A DNA stretch of 64,000 nt from Clostridia bacterium (GCA_012523575.1 JAAYIF010000032.1:62001-126000); one strand, 5' to 3'. Positions 37,104-46,222 are shown, numbered from the stretch's first letter. The notes: generated by a model from the sequence alone, not told the origin. Program-made: numbers and translations.

Positions 37104-37367
37104 ATGATTATCGTTACGTTAAAAAACTGGCGTAGAAAACTGAAAATTTTGATTACTGTTCTCATTCTTCTATTAATTGTTGCCCTTGTTGGTTCCTACT
37201 TTTTTCAATTAAGTGAAAAAACAGTTACCACCATTGAATTGGATTCTAAGGACAGAAGCCCCAACGGTTCATTAAAGGTTGACACTAAAATTGAGACAGA
37301 AATGCAGAATGAGGAAGTTTGGTGGAACAAGTTTATACAGACCCTTAAAACTTTATCCCAGGAATAA
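37104..37367 (+). CDS. Small membrane protein, YqzK/DUF4227-like
   Basis: About 87 residues with a basic N-terminus (LKNWRRKLKI), one membrane helix (LITVLILLLIVALVGSYFF) and a polar tail. Size, topology and position between spoIIM and xerD match YqzK (DUF4227) of B. subtilis; the call rests mostly on this synteny. ATG at 37104 follows GGGGTG, which makes it better than the in-frame GTG at 37095. Confidence 0.6.
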   Translation: MIIVTLKNWRRKLKILITVLILLLIVALVGSYFFQLSEKTVTTIELDSKDRSPNGSLKVDTKIETEMQNEEVWWNKFIQTLKTLSQE

Positions 37368-37445
37368 AAAGTTATAAAAGGAATAAACCTCAAATTGTTG
37401 AAATATTAAGCATTACTATTTACAACATAAAATGGTGATATTGTA

Positions 37446-38330
37446 ATGAAACAGGAAATAGAATGGTTTATACACTATCTTTCTGTGGAGAGGGGTTTAT
37501 CGGAAAACACCCAAAACTCATACCGACTGGATCTAATATCCTTTGCTTCCTTCCTTGTGGACAAAAACAAGCATTCCTTTGCTGAGGTGGAAAAATCCGA
37601 CATACTTAAGTATATGGTTCATCTTCAGCAAAGGGGAAAAGCTCCTGCCACCATAGCACGTCAGCTGGCAGCCATTAAAGCTTTCTATCGTTTTAGATTA
37701 ATAGAGGGGCTTCAGGAAAATGAACCTACACAGGATCTGGAATCCCCCAAACTGGGTCGCCGCCTTCCTAAAATATTAACTCAATGGGAAATGGAAAAGC
37801 TTCTTGAACAGCCAGATACTACCAAACCCGCAGGCCTTAGGGACAGGACTATGTTAGAAGTATTATACGCCACCGGGCTTAGGGTATCTGAGCTGGTTTC
37901 ATTGGACGTGGGGCATGTAAACTGCGATACCGGCTATATAAGATGCACGGGTAAAGGAGACAAGGAAAGAATTGTACCTTTGGGTTCTATAGCCGTGTTC
38001 TATTTAAAAAATTATTTAAGCGAAGGAAGAACAAGATTAATAAAAAAATCCGTAGAAGCCCTTTTTTTAAACAGCAGGGGGCAGCGATTAACCAGGCAGG
38101 GCTGTTGGAAAATAATAAAAAAATATGTTCGTCAGGCGGGAATAAAAAAAGATGTTACTCCCCATACCATCAGGCATACCTTTGCAACCCACATGCTGCA
38201 GAACGGGGCTGATTTAAGATCCGTGCAGGAAATGCTGGGTCATTCGGACATTTCAACTACCCAAATCTATACCCACCTAACCACAAAACGCATAAGGGAA
38301 GTTTATGATCGAACCCATCCCAGGGCATAG
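37446..38330 (+). CDS. xerD: Site-specific tyrosine recombinase XerD
   Basis: XerD resolves chromosome dimers at dif with XerC. The N-terminal SAM-like domain (WFIHYLSVERGLSENTQNSY) and catalytic residues are intact: Arg in ATGLRVSELV, HTIRHTFATHML, LGHSDISTTQIYTHL with the nucleophile Tyr. Length is 294 residues, normal for XerD. It lies in the conserved xerD-deoB order. Confidence 0.93.
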   Translation: MKQEIEWFIHYLSVERGLSENTQNSYRLDLISFASFLVDKNKHSFAEVEKSDILKYMVHLQQRGKAPATIARQLAAIKAFYRFRLIEGLQENEPTQDLESPKLGRRLPKILTQWEMEKLLEQPDTTKPAGLRDRTMLEVLYATGLRVSELVSLDVGHVNCDTGYIRCTGKGDKERIVPLGSIAVFYLKNYLSEGRTRLIKKSVEALFLNSRGQRLTRQGCWKIIKKYVRQAGIKKDVTPHTIRHTFATHMLQNGADLRSVQEMLGHSDISTTQIYTHLTTKRIREVYDRTHPRA

Positions 38331-38366
38331 TACAATTAAGAAAAAATTTTTTGGGAGGAAAAGGCA

Positions 38367-39545
38367 GTGAAAGTGGAACGAGTGGTGATATTACTTCTGG
38401 ATGGTGTAGGGGTTGGAGCCTTGCCTGACGCGGAAAAGTATGGGGATGTGGGAAGCAATACTTTGGCCAATACGGCCAGGGCTGTGGGAGGGCTGCAGCT
38501 TCCTAATCTTGAAAAGCTGGGACTAGGGAATATAGAAGAAATAGACGGGCTACAGCCGATAAGCAATCCTAAAGCGGCTTATGGAAAAATGAAACAGAAA
38601 TCAGCGGGGAAGGATACAATTACCGGACATTGGGAAATAGCCGGGATTATTTTGGATAAGCCCTTTCCCACTTATCCTAATGGTTTTCCTTCAGAAATAA
38701 TTGATAGATTTGAAAAATTAATCAGTAGAAAGGTCCTGGGCAACGTAGCTGCATCCGGTACCAAAATAATAGAAGAATATGGAAGGGAGCATATGGAAAC
38801 AGGTTTTCCCATTGTGTATACTTCCGCTGACAGTGTTTTTCAAATAGCTGCCCATGAAGATGTGATTCCTGTAGCTGAGCTGTATGAAATATGTAAAAAA
38901 GCAAGAAAGTTGTTGGTGGGAAAGCACGCAGTGGGAAGGGTAATTGCAAGACCCTTTGTGGGTGAACCCGGACAATTTGTAAGAACGCCTAACAGAAAGG
39001 ATTTTACATTGGAACCTCCCGGGGAACATCTTCTGGATTGCATATATAAAGCAGGAATGGAAGTGATTGGGATAGGGAAAGTGGGCGATATTTTTGCTGG
39101 GCGGGGTCTGACAAAGATCATAAAAACTAAGGATAATACGGAAAGTATAGAAAGGACTAAGGATTCTTTAAGCAGCGGCTTCAAAAGGGGGTTGATTTTT
39201 ACAAATCTGGGGGATTATGATAGCCGATACGGGCACAGAAATAATCCCCAAGGGTTTGCTGCTGCTTTAGAGGAGTTTGACAGAAGGCTTCCCGAGATTA
39301 TTTCCCTTTTAAAGGATAAAGATATTCTTGTGATTACTTCCGATCACGGATGCGATCCCACAACCCCCAGCACCGATCATTCCAGGGAGTATGTTTTCCT
39401 TTTAATTTACGGAAAGGGAATTAAAGCTGTAAATTTGGGTATAAGAAATACCTTTGCTGATTTAGGGGCTTCTATAGCCGATCTTCTTGGTACACCTCCG
39501 CCCCCTGAAGGTGAAAGCTTTGCCCATCTGCTCAGTGCATTATAG
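38367..39545 (+). CDS. deoB: Phosphopentomutase
   Basis: DeoB converts (deoxy)ribose-1-phosphate and -5-phosphate. The alkaline-phosphatase-fold metal sites are visible in [14 protein letters not shown], the [15 protein letters not shown] block and [19 protein letters not shown]. Length is 392 residues. GTG follows GGGAGG. It works with the downstream nucleoside phosphorylase in nucleoside salvage. Confidence 0.96.
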   Translation: MKVERVVILLLDGVGVGALPDAEKYGDVGSNTLANTARAVGGLQLPNLEKLGLGNIEEIDGLQPISNPKAAYGKMKQKSAGKDTITGHWEIAGIILDKPFPTYPNGFPSEIIDRFEKLISRKVLGNVAASGTKIIEEYGREHMETGFPIVYTSADSVFQIAAHEDVIPVAELYEICKKARKLLVGKHAVGRVIARPFVGEPGQFVRTPNRKDFTLEPPGEHLLDCIYKAGMEVIGIGKVGDIFAGRGLTKIIKTKDNTESIERTKDSLSSGFKRGLIFTNLGDYDSRYGHRNNPQGFAAALEEFDRRLPEIISLLKDKDILVITSDHGCDPTTPSTDHSREYVFLLIYGKGIKAVNLGIRNTFADLGASIADLLGTPPPPEGESFAHLLSAL

Positions 39546-39563
39546 TACATAGGGTGATTAAAA

Positions 39564-40871
39564 ATGAGAGCATACGACTTAATCCTGAAAAAAAGAAACG
39601 GAGAAAGTCTTTCTGCCGAAGAGATAAAATTTTTAATAAGAGGCTTTTTAAAGGGCGAAATTCCTGATTACCAGATGGCAGCTTTTTTGATGGCTGTATA
39701 TTTTCGCGGCATGGACGTTGACGAAACCGTTGCGTTGACCGAAGCCCTGGTAGATTCCGGGAAAAGAGTGGACCTTTCCAATATTCCGGGGGTAAAAGTA
39801 GATAAGCACAGCACCGGAGGCGTTGGGGACAAAGCTACCATTGTATTGGTACCCTTGGCAGCCAGTGCAGGAGTTACCGTAGCAAAAATGTCCGGCAGGT
39901 CTTTGGGACACACCGGTGGTACCGCGGACAAGCTTGAAAGCATACCGGGATTTAAAATAGAAATGTCCTTGGAAGAGTTAGTGGAAATAGTTTCTAAGGT
40001 TGGGGCAGCAATGATTGGGCAATCAAAGGAGCTGGTTCCGGGAGACAAAAAACTTTATGCCCTAAGGGACGTAACGGCAGTTGTGGACAGTATTCCCCTT
40101 ATTGCCAGTAGCGTAATGTCCAAAAAAATTGCTGCCGGTTGTGATGCCGTTGTCCTCGATGTGAAAGTAGGCAGCGGAGCCTTTATGAAAAATATTGAAG
40201 AAGCAAAGAAGCTCGCTTCTCTAATGGTTGATATAGGCTCTCGTTTTGGCATACCTACCACTGCAGTGCTTACCAGGATGGATCAACCCCTTGGTTACGC
40301 AGTGGGCAATTCCCTTGAGTTGATAGAAGCCGTTAATACTTTAAAGGGAGAGGGGCCGGAAGACCTTGAATATCTTTGTATTGAATTGGGTTCCCATATG
40401 CTTAAGCTTTGCGGTGATAGAAGAGATCCTTCAGCTATTAAAGAAGATCTGGAAAAAAACTATTTAAAAAGTGGTAGAGCATTGAAAAAATTCAGGGAAA
40501 TAATTGCCGCCCAGGGAGGAGATCCGTCATTTTTAGATAATTTGGATAAGCTGCCCAAAGCGGAACATATCCGTTATGTTTATACCGATGAAGAGGGATA
40601 TATCATTGAGATCGATGCAGAAAAAATAGGTCGGGCTGCTGCCATCTTAGGCGCAGGTAGAGAAGTTAAGGAACAGCGGATAGATCTTTCAGCGGGGCTC
40701 ATAATTAAGAAAAAGCTGGGGGAGACTGTTAAAAAAGGAGACATATTAACTGAAATGCACTCCAATAATGTGGGTACCTTTGAAAAGGCAGAAGAATTAA
40801 TTAGAAATGCCTTTAAAATTGGAAGTAATAAGCCCAAAGTGCCTCCCCTTGTGATCCAAACCATAGGATAG
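39564..40871 (+). CDS. pdp: Pyrimidine-nucleoside phosphorylase
   Basis: This enzyme splits uridine, thymidine and deoxyuridine with phosphate. The family signature SGRSLGHTGGTADKLESIPG and the phosphate-site VDKHSTGGVGDKA are complete, with the C-terminal barrel-sandwich domain ending NAFKIG. Length is 435 residues. It lies 18 bp after deoB and feeds ribose-1-phosphate to it. In B. subtilis a purine phosphorylase sits here. Confidence 0.94.
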   Translation: MRAYDLILKKRNGESLSAEEIKFLIRGFLKGEIPDYQMAAFLMAVYFRGMDVDETVALTEALVDSGKRVDLSNIPGVKVDKHSTGGVGDKATIVLVPLAASAGVTVAKMSGRSLGHTGGTADKLESIPGFKIEMSLEELVEIVSKVGAAMIGQSKELVPGDKKLYALRDVTAVVDSIPLIASSVMSKKIAAGCDAVVLDVKVGSGAFMKNIEEAKKLASLMVDIGSRFGIPTTAVLTRMDQPLGYAVGNSLELIEAVNTLKGEGPEDLEYLCIELGSHMLKLCGDRRDPSAIKEDLEKNYLKSGRALKKFREIIAAQGGDPSFLDNLDKLPKAEHIRYVYTDEEGYIIEIDAEKIGRAAAILGAGREVKEQRIDLSAGLIIKKKLGETVKKGDILTEMHSNNVGTFEKAEELIRNAFKIGSNKPKVPPLVIQTIG

Positions 40872-40964
40872 AAGTATACTATAAAGGATTTACCGGCTGC
40901 CATGCCAGATCCCGGAAGATATGAAATCAGGAAAGAATCGGCGAAGGCTCTGGCTGAAACATTG

Positions 40965-40991
40965 CCCGGGTATTTTACCCGGGTTCTTTAT
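40965..40991 (+). terminator. Terminator after pdp
   Basis: CCCGGGTA and TACCCGGG form a perfect 8-bp stem, followed by a T-rich tail. It closes the xerD-deoB-pdp unit. The gap 40872-41218 otherwise holds only a promoter for the next genes; no gene was seen in it. Confidence 0.82.
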
Positions 40992-41164
40992 TTCCTGGGG
41001 GTAGTTTTCCGAAAGCTAAAAAAATAATTGTAGATAGAAAAGTGAATCACCCAAGATAAAAAAGGGATATTTTGTTTAAAGAGTGGCAGGGCAATAAACC
41101 TGACCATAATTATCTTTTATTAGCGTTTATTTGTAGCTTTTTCATAAAAAGTGTAATCAATTGA

Positions 41165-41192
41165 TTGCAATTTGAGTAAAAATGGATAAAAT
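41165..41192 (+). promoter_or_regulatory. Promoter of the toxin-antitoxin pair
   Basis: TTGCAA (41165-41170) and TAAAAT (41187-41192) are spaced by 16 bp. A start near 41199 would leave only about 20 nt of leader before the toxin's first possible start codon. Confidence 0.55.
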
Positions 41193-41210
41193 ATTGATAG
41201 AGATACGAGA

Positions 41211-41234
41211 AACCGGAGGTGTTAACACCGGTTG
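41211..41234. promoter_or_regulatory. Palindrome over the toxin start, likely autoregulatory operator
   Basis: GGTGTTAACACC (41218-41229) is a perfect 12-bp palindrome flanked by CCGG on both sides. It overlaps the ribosome site and first GTG of the toxin gene, a natural place for repression by the HTH antitoxin. The palindrome is seen; the binding is inferred. Confidence 0.5.
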
Positions 41235-41605
41235 CTCGCTCTCAAATTCTCCTTTTTCTTTATGAAGCAAAAAGGCTGATTAGTAAAGGCAACTGTCAGT
41301 TAGTACCCAGAAAGAAAAATTTAGATGCTTTGTCCAATCTCGGTTGGGAAGTTAATTTTTTATTTGAACATATTTGTTCTGAAATAACACCGGAACACTA
41401 TGTAGACGGGCCGAAAACAGATTACAATTTTCCAGGAGAAGATGTCTGGATTTTTGGCACAAATATTGAAGAAAATGAGTATTACATCAAGCTCAAAATA
41501 CGCAGATTTAAAGATGATGCTAACGATGCTTTGTTTCTTTGTATTTCTTTTCACCCGGTAGAGCATCCGTTGAAGTATCCTTTTAGAGGAGGTGATTGTA
41601 CGTAA
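41219..41605 (+). CDS. MqsR-like toxin
   Basis: The protein has 128 residues. An N-terminal helix (LFLYEAKRLISKGNCQLVPR), a LGWEVNFLFEHICSEITPEHY stretch, EDVWIFGTNIEENEYYIKLKI strands and a final LFLCISFHPVEH strand follow the layout of MqsR, a RelE-fold mRNA interferase. The similarity is by pattern and by the MqsA-like partner downstream. The only in-frame start, GTG at 41219, overlaps GGAGG, so the true N-terminus (or a non-standard start downstream) is uncertain. A stop codon overlaps the antitoxin ATG. Confidence 0.68.
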   Translation: MLTPVARSQILLFLYEAKRLISKGNCQLVPRKKNLDALSNLGWEVNFLFEHICSEITPEHYVDGPKTDYNFPGEDVWIFGTNIEENEYYIKLKIRRFKDDANDALFLCISFHPVEHPLKYPFRGGDCT

Positions 41606-42609
41606 TGAAAGAAGGGTACTGCCCCTATTGTGATGCCAAAAGGCAATTACTTGTGAAATACGTTAACGAAACATATTCGGTTCGTGGAGAGCCAATCACG
41701 ATTAAGGCTGAGGTAGCTTTTTGCGAAAAATGCGGGGAAGATGTTTTTGATCGAGAATTGGATTCCGCCAATTTAGAGCGAGCATATGCCGAATATAGAA
41801 AAAGGAAAGGGTTGCCATCACCTGGAGAGATCGTAGCTTTGCGGGAAAAATACGGGCTGGGCCAACGTACTCTGGCAAAGCTGTTGGGATGGAGCCCTGC
41901 AACCGTTTATCGTTATGAAAAAGGAGCTATCCCTATTCCATCGCATGGAGAAATGCTGAAAAGGATAGCTAATCCTGCACAAATGGCTGAACTTATAAAA
42001 ATGCATGGAGGAAAGCTTTCTCCAAGGGAATACGCGAGGGTTAAAGAAAAACTTAACATTTTGCAAGAGAAGGAACGAAAGTATGCTGCTCTATCTGCAT
42101 TAAAAAAGAAAGCTGATTCTAAACCTAGTATTGAGAACGGCTTTCGGAGATTTAATTTTGAAAAATTGCTGAACATGATTATATATTTTGCTCGTCAAAA
42201 AGGGATATATAAGGTTGCTTTGATGAAGCTTCTTTGGTACGCTGACTTTCTGCATTTTAAAAGACACGCTGTATCAATAAGCGGTGCAAAGTATGCTGCA
42301 CTTCCAAATGGGCCTGCACTTGATAACTGGATGCTTTGTCTCCAAGCAGCCGTTGAAACCGGTGGTGTGGCAATAGAACCTGTGGTGCTTCCTGAATATG
42401 AGGGTGAATTGGTTGTTGCTAAAGCGGAAATTGAAGAAGATATTTTTTCCCAAGACGAACTGAAAACATTAGAAGAAGTTGCTGAACGCATTGGAGGCAT
42501 GTCTTCCCGCGCACTTGCGGATCTCTCCCATAAGGAAGAAGGATGGGTAAAGACACCTCCTAACGATATTATTTCCTATGAATACGCTTTAAAACTAAAG
42601 TGGGAATAA
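41605..42609 (+). CDS. MqsA-type zinc finger/HTH antitoxin fused to a Panacea (DUF4065/SocA) domain
   Basis: The 334 residues start with a zinc finger (Cys6, Cys9, Cys40, Cys43) as in MqsA. An Xre-type helix-turn-helix follows (about 74-115; LGQRTLAKLLGWSPATVYRYEKG), then a charged linker. The C-terminal domain (about 170-330) is Panacea/SocA-like: KVALMKLLWYADFLHFKR, then AKYAALPNGPALDNW. It should neutralise the upstream toxin and repress the operon. ATG at 41605 follows AGGAGGTGAT with ideal spacing; an upstream in-frame TTG is inside that site. Confidence 0.82.
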   Translation: MKEGYCPYCDAKRQLLVKYVNETYSVRGEPITIKAEVAFCEKCGEDVFDRELDSANLERAYAEYRKRKGLPSPGEIVALREKYGLGQRTLAKLLGWSPATVYRYEKGAIPIPSHGEMLKRIANPAQMAELIKMHGGKLSPREYARVKEKLNILQEKERKYAALSALKKKADSKPSIENGFRRFNFEKLLNMIIYFARQKGIYKVALMKLLWYADFLHFKRHAVSISGAKYAALPNGPALDNWMLCLQAAVETGGVAIEPVVLPEYEGELVVAKAEIEEDIFSQDELKTLEEVAERIGGMSSRALADLSHKEEGWVKTPPNDIISYEYALKLKWE

Positions 42610-42633
42610 TCCAATGTGATGTTAAAAAAATCT

Positions 42634-42675
42634 AAAAAGCCACGCTTCTTTTTTTTAAAAGCGCCGGCTTTTTTA
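42634..42675 (+). terminator. Terminator of the toxin-antitoxin operon
   Basis: AAAAAGCC pairs with GGCTTTTT and an inner GCTT pairs with AAGC around a T-rich loop, ending in a run of T. The gap 42610-42930 otherwise contains a TATAAT (42880-42885) with no good -35 and no convincing gene. Confidence 0.75.
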
Positions 42676-42930
42676 CTATACGCTTATTAGGTTTTTAAAA
42701 CGAGCAGAAAGATATAATCATTATGGCTTCCTTTGCTTGCACTGATTTTTCCCCTTTAACCGTTGTATTTGCGAACAAATATTACAACAAAGAAATGGTA
42801 AAGAAGCTGGTATTTGATCGGCTATAAAGATGGGAGGGGGGTATCAGGTAAAGATTAGCTGTCATATATTTCCCCCAATTATAATAAAGTTAGGGTAAGG
42901 GTTCGGAAAAACCTTTCTGGGGGGAAAATC

Positions 42931-44094
42931 ATGGGGCAGCTTAGGAAAAAATCCTATGTTTTTGCAGCAGTGGTGCTGGCATTTTTTTTATTTAATTTAT
43001 CCAATGCACTCCCTGTATATGCTGTAGCGGATTTGAATTTAAAATGTAAAGGAGCTGTTCTTGTTGAAGCCCAATCTGGAAGGGTGCTTTATGAAAAGAA
43101 TCCTCACTCGAAATGGTATCCTGCCAGCATGACGAAAATAATGACCCTAATACTGGCCCTGGAAGCGGTTCGAGATGGCACGGCTTCCATGGATGAAAAA
43201 GTTGTGGCCAGCGAAAATGCTTCCAGTTACGGAGGTACCCAGGTATGGTTGGAACCGGGGGAAGAATTTACTTTAAAAGAAATGCTTATTGCCATTGCAG
43301 TGGGTTCTGCCAATGACTGCAGTGTTGCCGTTGCCGAGCATTTAGCGGGTTCCGAAGAAGCCTTTGTGGAGATGATGAACAAAAAAGCAAGGGAACTAGG
43401 GGCAAAAAATACCCATTTTGTTAATTCCCATGGCCTCCATGACGACGATCACTATACAACACCCCATGATCTGGCACTTATTTCCCGCTATGCCATAACC
43501 CTTCCTCACATGCTGGAGCTGACCTCCATCAAAGAATATACCTTCAGAGAGGAACCTAAATTGGTATTATATAATACCAACAAACTCCTATGGTGGTTTG
43601 AGGGGACCAAGGGCTTAAAAACAGGAACTACGGATAAAGCTTTGCGGAACCTCACTGCAGTTGCCCAAAAAGACGGTTTGACCCTAATAAGCGTTGTTAT
43701 GGGCTGTGAAGAAGAACGTGGGCATTTCACTGAAAGCATGAATCTACTAAGATACGGCTTCGCCCGCTACACTTATAAACATTTTTACAGCAAAGACAGC
43801 CAAATTGCTCAGGTAAAGGTGGGCAAAGGGGTTGTTGATAAGGTAGGGGTGGTTCCCAAAGAAGATATAGGCATAGCTGTTCCTAAAGGGGAAAATGTAC
43901 CTGTAAAAATGCGCTATGAACTTCCTAAATTGGTTAATGCGCCGGTGAAAAAAGGTGAGGTAATTGGGAAAGCAGTTATTTTAGAAGGGGGAAAAGAAGC
44001 TTTTTCCGTTCCCCTTTGTGCAGCGGAGGAAGTAAAAAGGGCTTCCATGCTGACTACTTTAAAAAAGGCTGTTCTGAGAATATTTTTAATATAA
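42931..44094 (+). CDS. dacF: D-alanyl-D-alanine carboxypeptidase, DacF-type (PBP5 family)
   Basis: This is a penicillin-binding protein that trims pentapeptide stems in forespore peptidoglycan. A signal peptide (FAAVVLAFFLFNLSNALPVYA) precedes the catalytic SxxK (PASMTKIM), SxN (SANDC) and KTG (LKTGTT) motifs. The C-terminal PBP5-type domain and amphipathic tail are present; length is 387 residues. Its place just before spoIIAA-spoIIAB-sigF matches dacF of B. subtilis. Confidence 0.93.
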   Translation: MGQLRKKSYVFAAVVLAFFLFNLSNALPVYAVADLNLKCKGAVLVEAQSGRVLYEKNPHSKWYPASMTKIMTLILALEAVRDGTASMDEKVVASENASSYGGTQVWLEPGEEFTLKEMLIAIAVGSANDCSVAVAEHLAGSEEAFVEMMNKKARELGAKNTHFVNSHGLHDDDHYTTPHDLALISRYAITLPHMLELTSIKEYTFREEPKLVLYNTNKLLWWFEGTKGLKTGTTDKALRNLTAVAQKDGLTLISVVMGCEEERGHFTESMNLLRYGFARYTYKHFYSKDSQIAQVKVGKGVVDKVGVVPKEDIGIAVPKGENVPVKMRYELPKLVNAPVKKGEVIGKAVILEGGKEAFSVPLCAAEEVKRASMLTTLKKAVLRIFLI

Positions 44095-44191
44095 TTTATA
44101 TTTTAAACGATAATTTAACAAAAATATTGCGTATTAAAGCAGACATTTAATGCCACTTTTATAGTCAAAATAAGGCAGTTTGTTGACCAAG

Positions 44192-44349
44192 GGTCTCTGA
44201 TGCAATTTACTCACTCCGGAACTCACGCTGGACATCTCTAAGCAAGGAGTTATGGGCAAAACTGGTACGCCCCAATTCGGCATCCATGCTCGCACTTCCC
44301 GGTTTTAATCGGCGTTCGTTAAGTCGTTTTGCAAACTGCATCAGAGATT
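44192..44349 (+). repeat. Dispersed structured repeat, copy C (short form)
   Basis: The ends pair over 17 positions (GGTCTCTGATGCAATTT, 44192-44208, with 44333-44349; two G-T wobbles, one mismatch). The middle stem is AAAACTGG (44258-44265) with CCGGTTTT (44299-44306). This copy lacks the apical segment of A, B and D, so it is only 158 bp. It lies in the 448-bp gap between dacF and spoIIAA. Confidence 0.9.
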
Positions 44350-44386
44350 TAAAAATAATTTATTAAACAGGTTTGTCGGCAGCCTG

Positions 44387-44414
44387 GGAATTGGGATAAA
44401 CCCGTTCCTTTTTT
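44387..44414 (+). terminator. Terminator downstream of repeat copy C
   Basis: GGAA-TT-GGG (44387-44395) pairs with CCC-G-TTCC (44401-44408), with an internal bulge, followed by six T. It lies about 38 bp after the repeat and before the spoIIA promoter. Confidence 0.7.
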
Positions 44415-44472
44415 ATTTTCAATGATTCCACAAAGGTTCTGTTAAAACGACATTGTTTTTGCCAGTATTTAG

Positions 44473-44501
44473 AAGGGATTTAAATTTTTACTGTAGAATA
44501 T
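44473..44501 (+). promoter_or_regulatory. Candidate sigma-H promoter of the spoIIA operon
   Basis: AAGGGATTT (44473-44481) resembles the sigma-H -35 (AGGAWWW) and GAATAT (44496-44501) the -10 (GAATTW). In Bacillus this operon is transcribed by sigma-H under Spo0A control. No perfect 0A box was seen here. Confidence 0.5.
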
Positions 44502-44542
44502 CGCCTGAGGCTGGAAACTAAGGAGTTGGAGGGTAAATATCA

Positions 44543-44881
44543 GTGAAAGTAAAGGTTGAAAAAGTAAAAGACACTTTAATTCTCAGACTTAAAGGTGAAT
44601 TTGACATGCTGACAGCTGATGAATTCCGCAGTGCAGTGGATAATTACTTTGATGGGGAAAAAGTTAAAAAATTAGTTCTTGATATCCGTAAGGTGTCATT
44701 TATGGATAGCTCCGGCCTGGGAGCTGTTCTGGCCAGGTACAAAAAAATTAGTCAGCTTAACGGTAGTATGGTTATCGTCGGTGCCAACCCTCAGGTAAAA
44801 AAGGTCTTGGACTTATCCGGTATTACAAAGATAATAGGAATTTATGAGGATGAGAAGTCTGCAATGACGGGGCTGTCCTAA
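44543..44881 (+). CDS. spoIIAA: Anti-anti-sigma factor SpoIIAA
   Basis: SpoIIAA is a STAS-domain protein that, when unphosphorylated, frees sigma-F from SpoIIAB. The phospho-serine site VSFMDSSGLGAVLARYK and the DTLILRLKGEFDML strand are typical; length is 112 residues. GTG follows GGAGGG. It is first gene of the spoIIA operon. Confidence 0.96.
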   Translation: MKVKVEKVKDTLILRLKGEFDMLTADEFRSAVDNYFDGEKVKKLVLDIRKVSFMDSSGLGAVLARYKKISQLNGSMVIVGANPQVKKVLDLSGITKIIGIYEDEKSAMTGLS

Positions 44882-44897
44882 AAGGAGGAAATGCAAG

Positions 44898-45374
44898 ATG
44901 ACGGTAAAGGACCGGGGCAAGGTAATCAACTATGTCCAAATGGAATTTTTAAGTGTACCGGAAAATGTAAGCCTTTCAAGGGTGGCAGTGGCATCCTTCG
45001 CAGCTCAATTGGATTTAACTTTGAATGATTTGGAAGAGCTAAAGGTTGCAGTTTCAGAAGCTGTATCAAATTCCATAATTCATGGGTACAATAACAAACC
45101 TGTAGGAAAAGTTTGGGTATCGGTGATGCGTTATGAGAAGGAATTGGTAATAATAGTAAAAGATGAGGGCGTTGGAATCGAAGATGTAGAAAAAGCAATG
45201 GAGGCAGCTTACTCAAAGGACCCCGATAGAATGGGGCTTGGCTTTGTATTTATGAGGTCTTTTATGGATGAGGTAAATGTTGAATCAGAACCGGGTAAGG
45301 GAACAACTGTGGAGCTGGTTAAAAAACTGGAGCTACCAAAGCAGTCCTCAGGTAAGCAGACACCAAAGGGATGA
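44898..45374 (+). CDS. spoIIAB: Anti-sigma-F factor and kinase SpoIIAB
   Basis: SpoIIAB holds sigma-F inactive and phosphorylates SpoIIAA. The GHKL kinase N box (EAVSNSIIHGYNNK), G1 box (VKDEGVGIEDV) and G2 box (MGLGFVFMRSFMDEV) are intact; length is 158 residues. AAAAGGAGG precedes the ATG. It sits between spoIIAA and sigF with short gaps. Confidence 0.96.
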   Translation: MTVKDRGKVINYVQMEFLSVPENVSLSRVAVASFAAQLDLTLNDLEELKVAVSEAVSNSIIHGYNNKPVGKVWVSVMRYEKELVIIVKDEGVGIEDVEKAMEAAYSKDPDRMGLGFVFMRSFMDEVNVESEPGKGTTVELVKKLELPKQSSGKQTPKG

Positions 45375-45380
45375 GCTGCC

Positions 45381-46178
45381 ATGAAGCTGTCAGAAATGAA
45401 TCTTCCCCGTTTTCCCCTTCTTTCTGATTCGGAAACCAAAGAACTTTTGAAGAAAGCAAAGGAAGGGGACGAAAAGGCCAGGGAAAAATTAATAAATTGC
45501 AACCTTAAGCTGGTTTTTAATCTGGTTAAAAGATTTGAAAACCGCGGCTGCGAGCTGGAAGACTTATTCCAAATAGGAACCATTGGGTTAATGAAAGCCA
45601 TTGATAAGTTTGCTCTATCCTATGATGTGAAATTTTCTACATACGCCGTTCCCATGATTATAGGGGAAATTAGAAGGTTTTTAAGGGATGATAATCCTAT
45701 TAAAATCAGCCGCTCCGTCAAAAAAACAGCTTATGAAGTTAATCGAAAAAGGGAAGAATTGGCCAAGGAGCTTGGAAGGGAACCTTCCATCGGTGAAGTT
45801 TCAGAGGCCTTGGGGCTGTCTGCTGAAGAAGTGGTTATTGCCATGGAAGCCGTACAGCAACCCAGCTCAATACATGATACTCTGTACCAGGATGACGGGG
45901 ATCCAATTTATGTTCTTGATCAATTGAAAAGCGATGTGGATGATGAAGCGGCATGGTTTGATAGAATAGCATTGAAGGAGGTTCTTTTAAAGCTTCCGGA
46001 AAAGCACCGAAAAGTTCTCATACTTAGATTTTTACATGATAAAACCCAAACGGAAGTTGCTGAAATTGTGGGTCTTTCCCAGGTTCAAGTTTCCCGAATT
46101 GAACGCCAGGCAATAGCTGCTTTAAGACAGATGATTTCTGAGGAAGAAACCCAGGATAAATCCCAAAATATAAAATAA
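45381..46178 (+). CDS. sigF: RNA polymerase sporulation sigma factor F
   Basis: Sigma-F is the first forespore-specific sigma factor. Regions 2 (EDLFQIGTIGLMKAIDKF, then FSTYAVPMIIGEIRRFLRDD), 3 (KTAYEVNRKREELAKELGRE) and 4 (RFLHDKTQTEVAEIVGLSQVQVSRIE) are clear. Length is 265 residues. The gene directly follows spoIIAB. A hairpin and an inverted copy of the structured repeat come next. Confidence 0.96.
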   Translation: MKLSEMNLPRFPLLSDSETKELLKKAKEGDEKAREKLINCNLKLVFNLVKRFENRGCELEDLFQIGTIGLMKAIDKFALSYDVKFSTYAVPMIIGEIRRFLRDDNPIKISRSVKKTAYEVNRKREELAKELGREPSIGEVSEALGLSAEEVVIAMEAVQQPSSIHDTLYQDDGDPIYVLDQLKSDVDDEAAWFDRIALKEVLLKLPEKHRKVLILRFLHDKTQTEVAEIVGLSQVQVSRIERQAIAALRQMISEEETQDKSQNIK

Positions 46179-46196
46179 GTATGATTTTCCTGCTAT

Positions 46197-46222
46197 TTAA
46201 AAGGAAATTACTTCCCTTTTAA
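46197..46222. terminator. Terminator after sigF, probably bidirectional
   Basis: TTAAAAGGAA (46197-46206) pairs with TTCCCTTTTAA (46212-46222), with one bulged base. The A-rich left and T-rich right flanks could end transcripts from both sides. Confidence 0.6.

Noticed and set aside
42723-42827. Small ORF of 34 residues ending YYNKEMVKKLVFDRL, between the antitoxin gene and dacF
   Set aside because: It has no ribosome binding site and no recognised family; possibly a decayed gene end, but not supportable as a gene.
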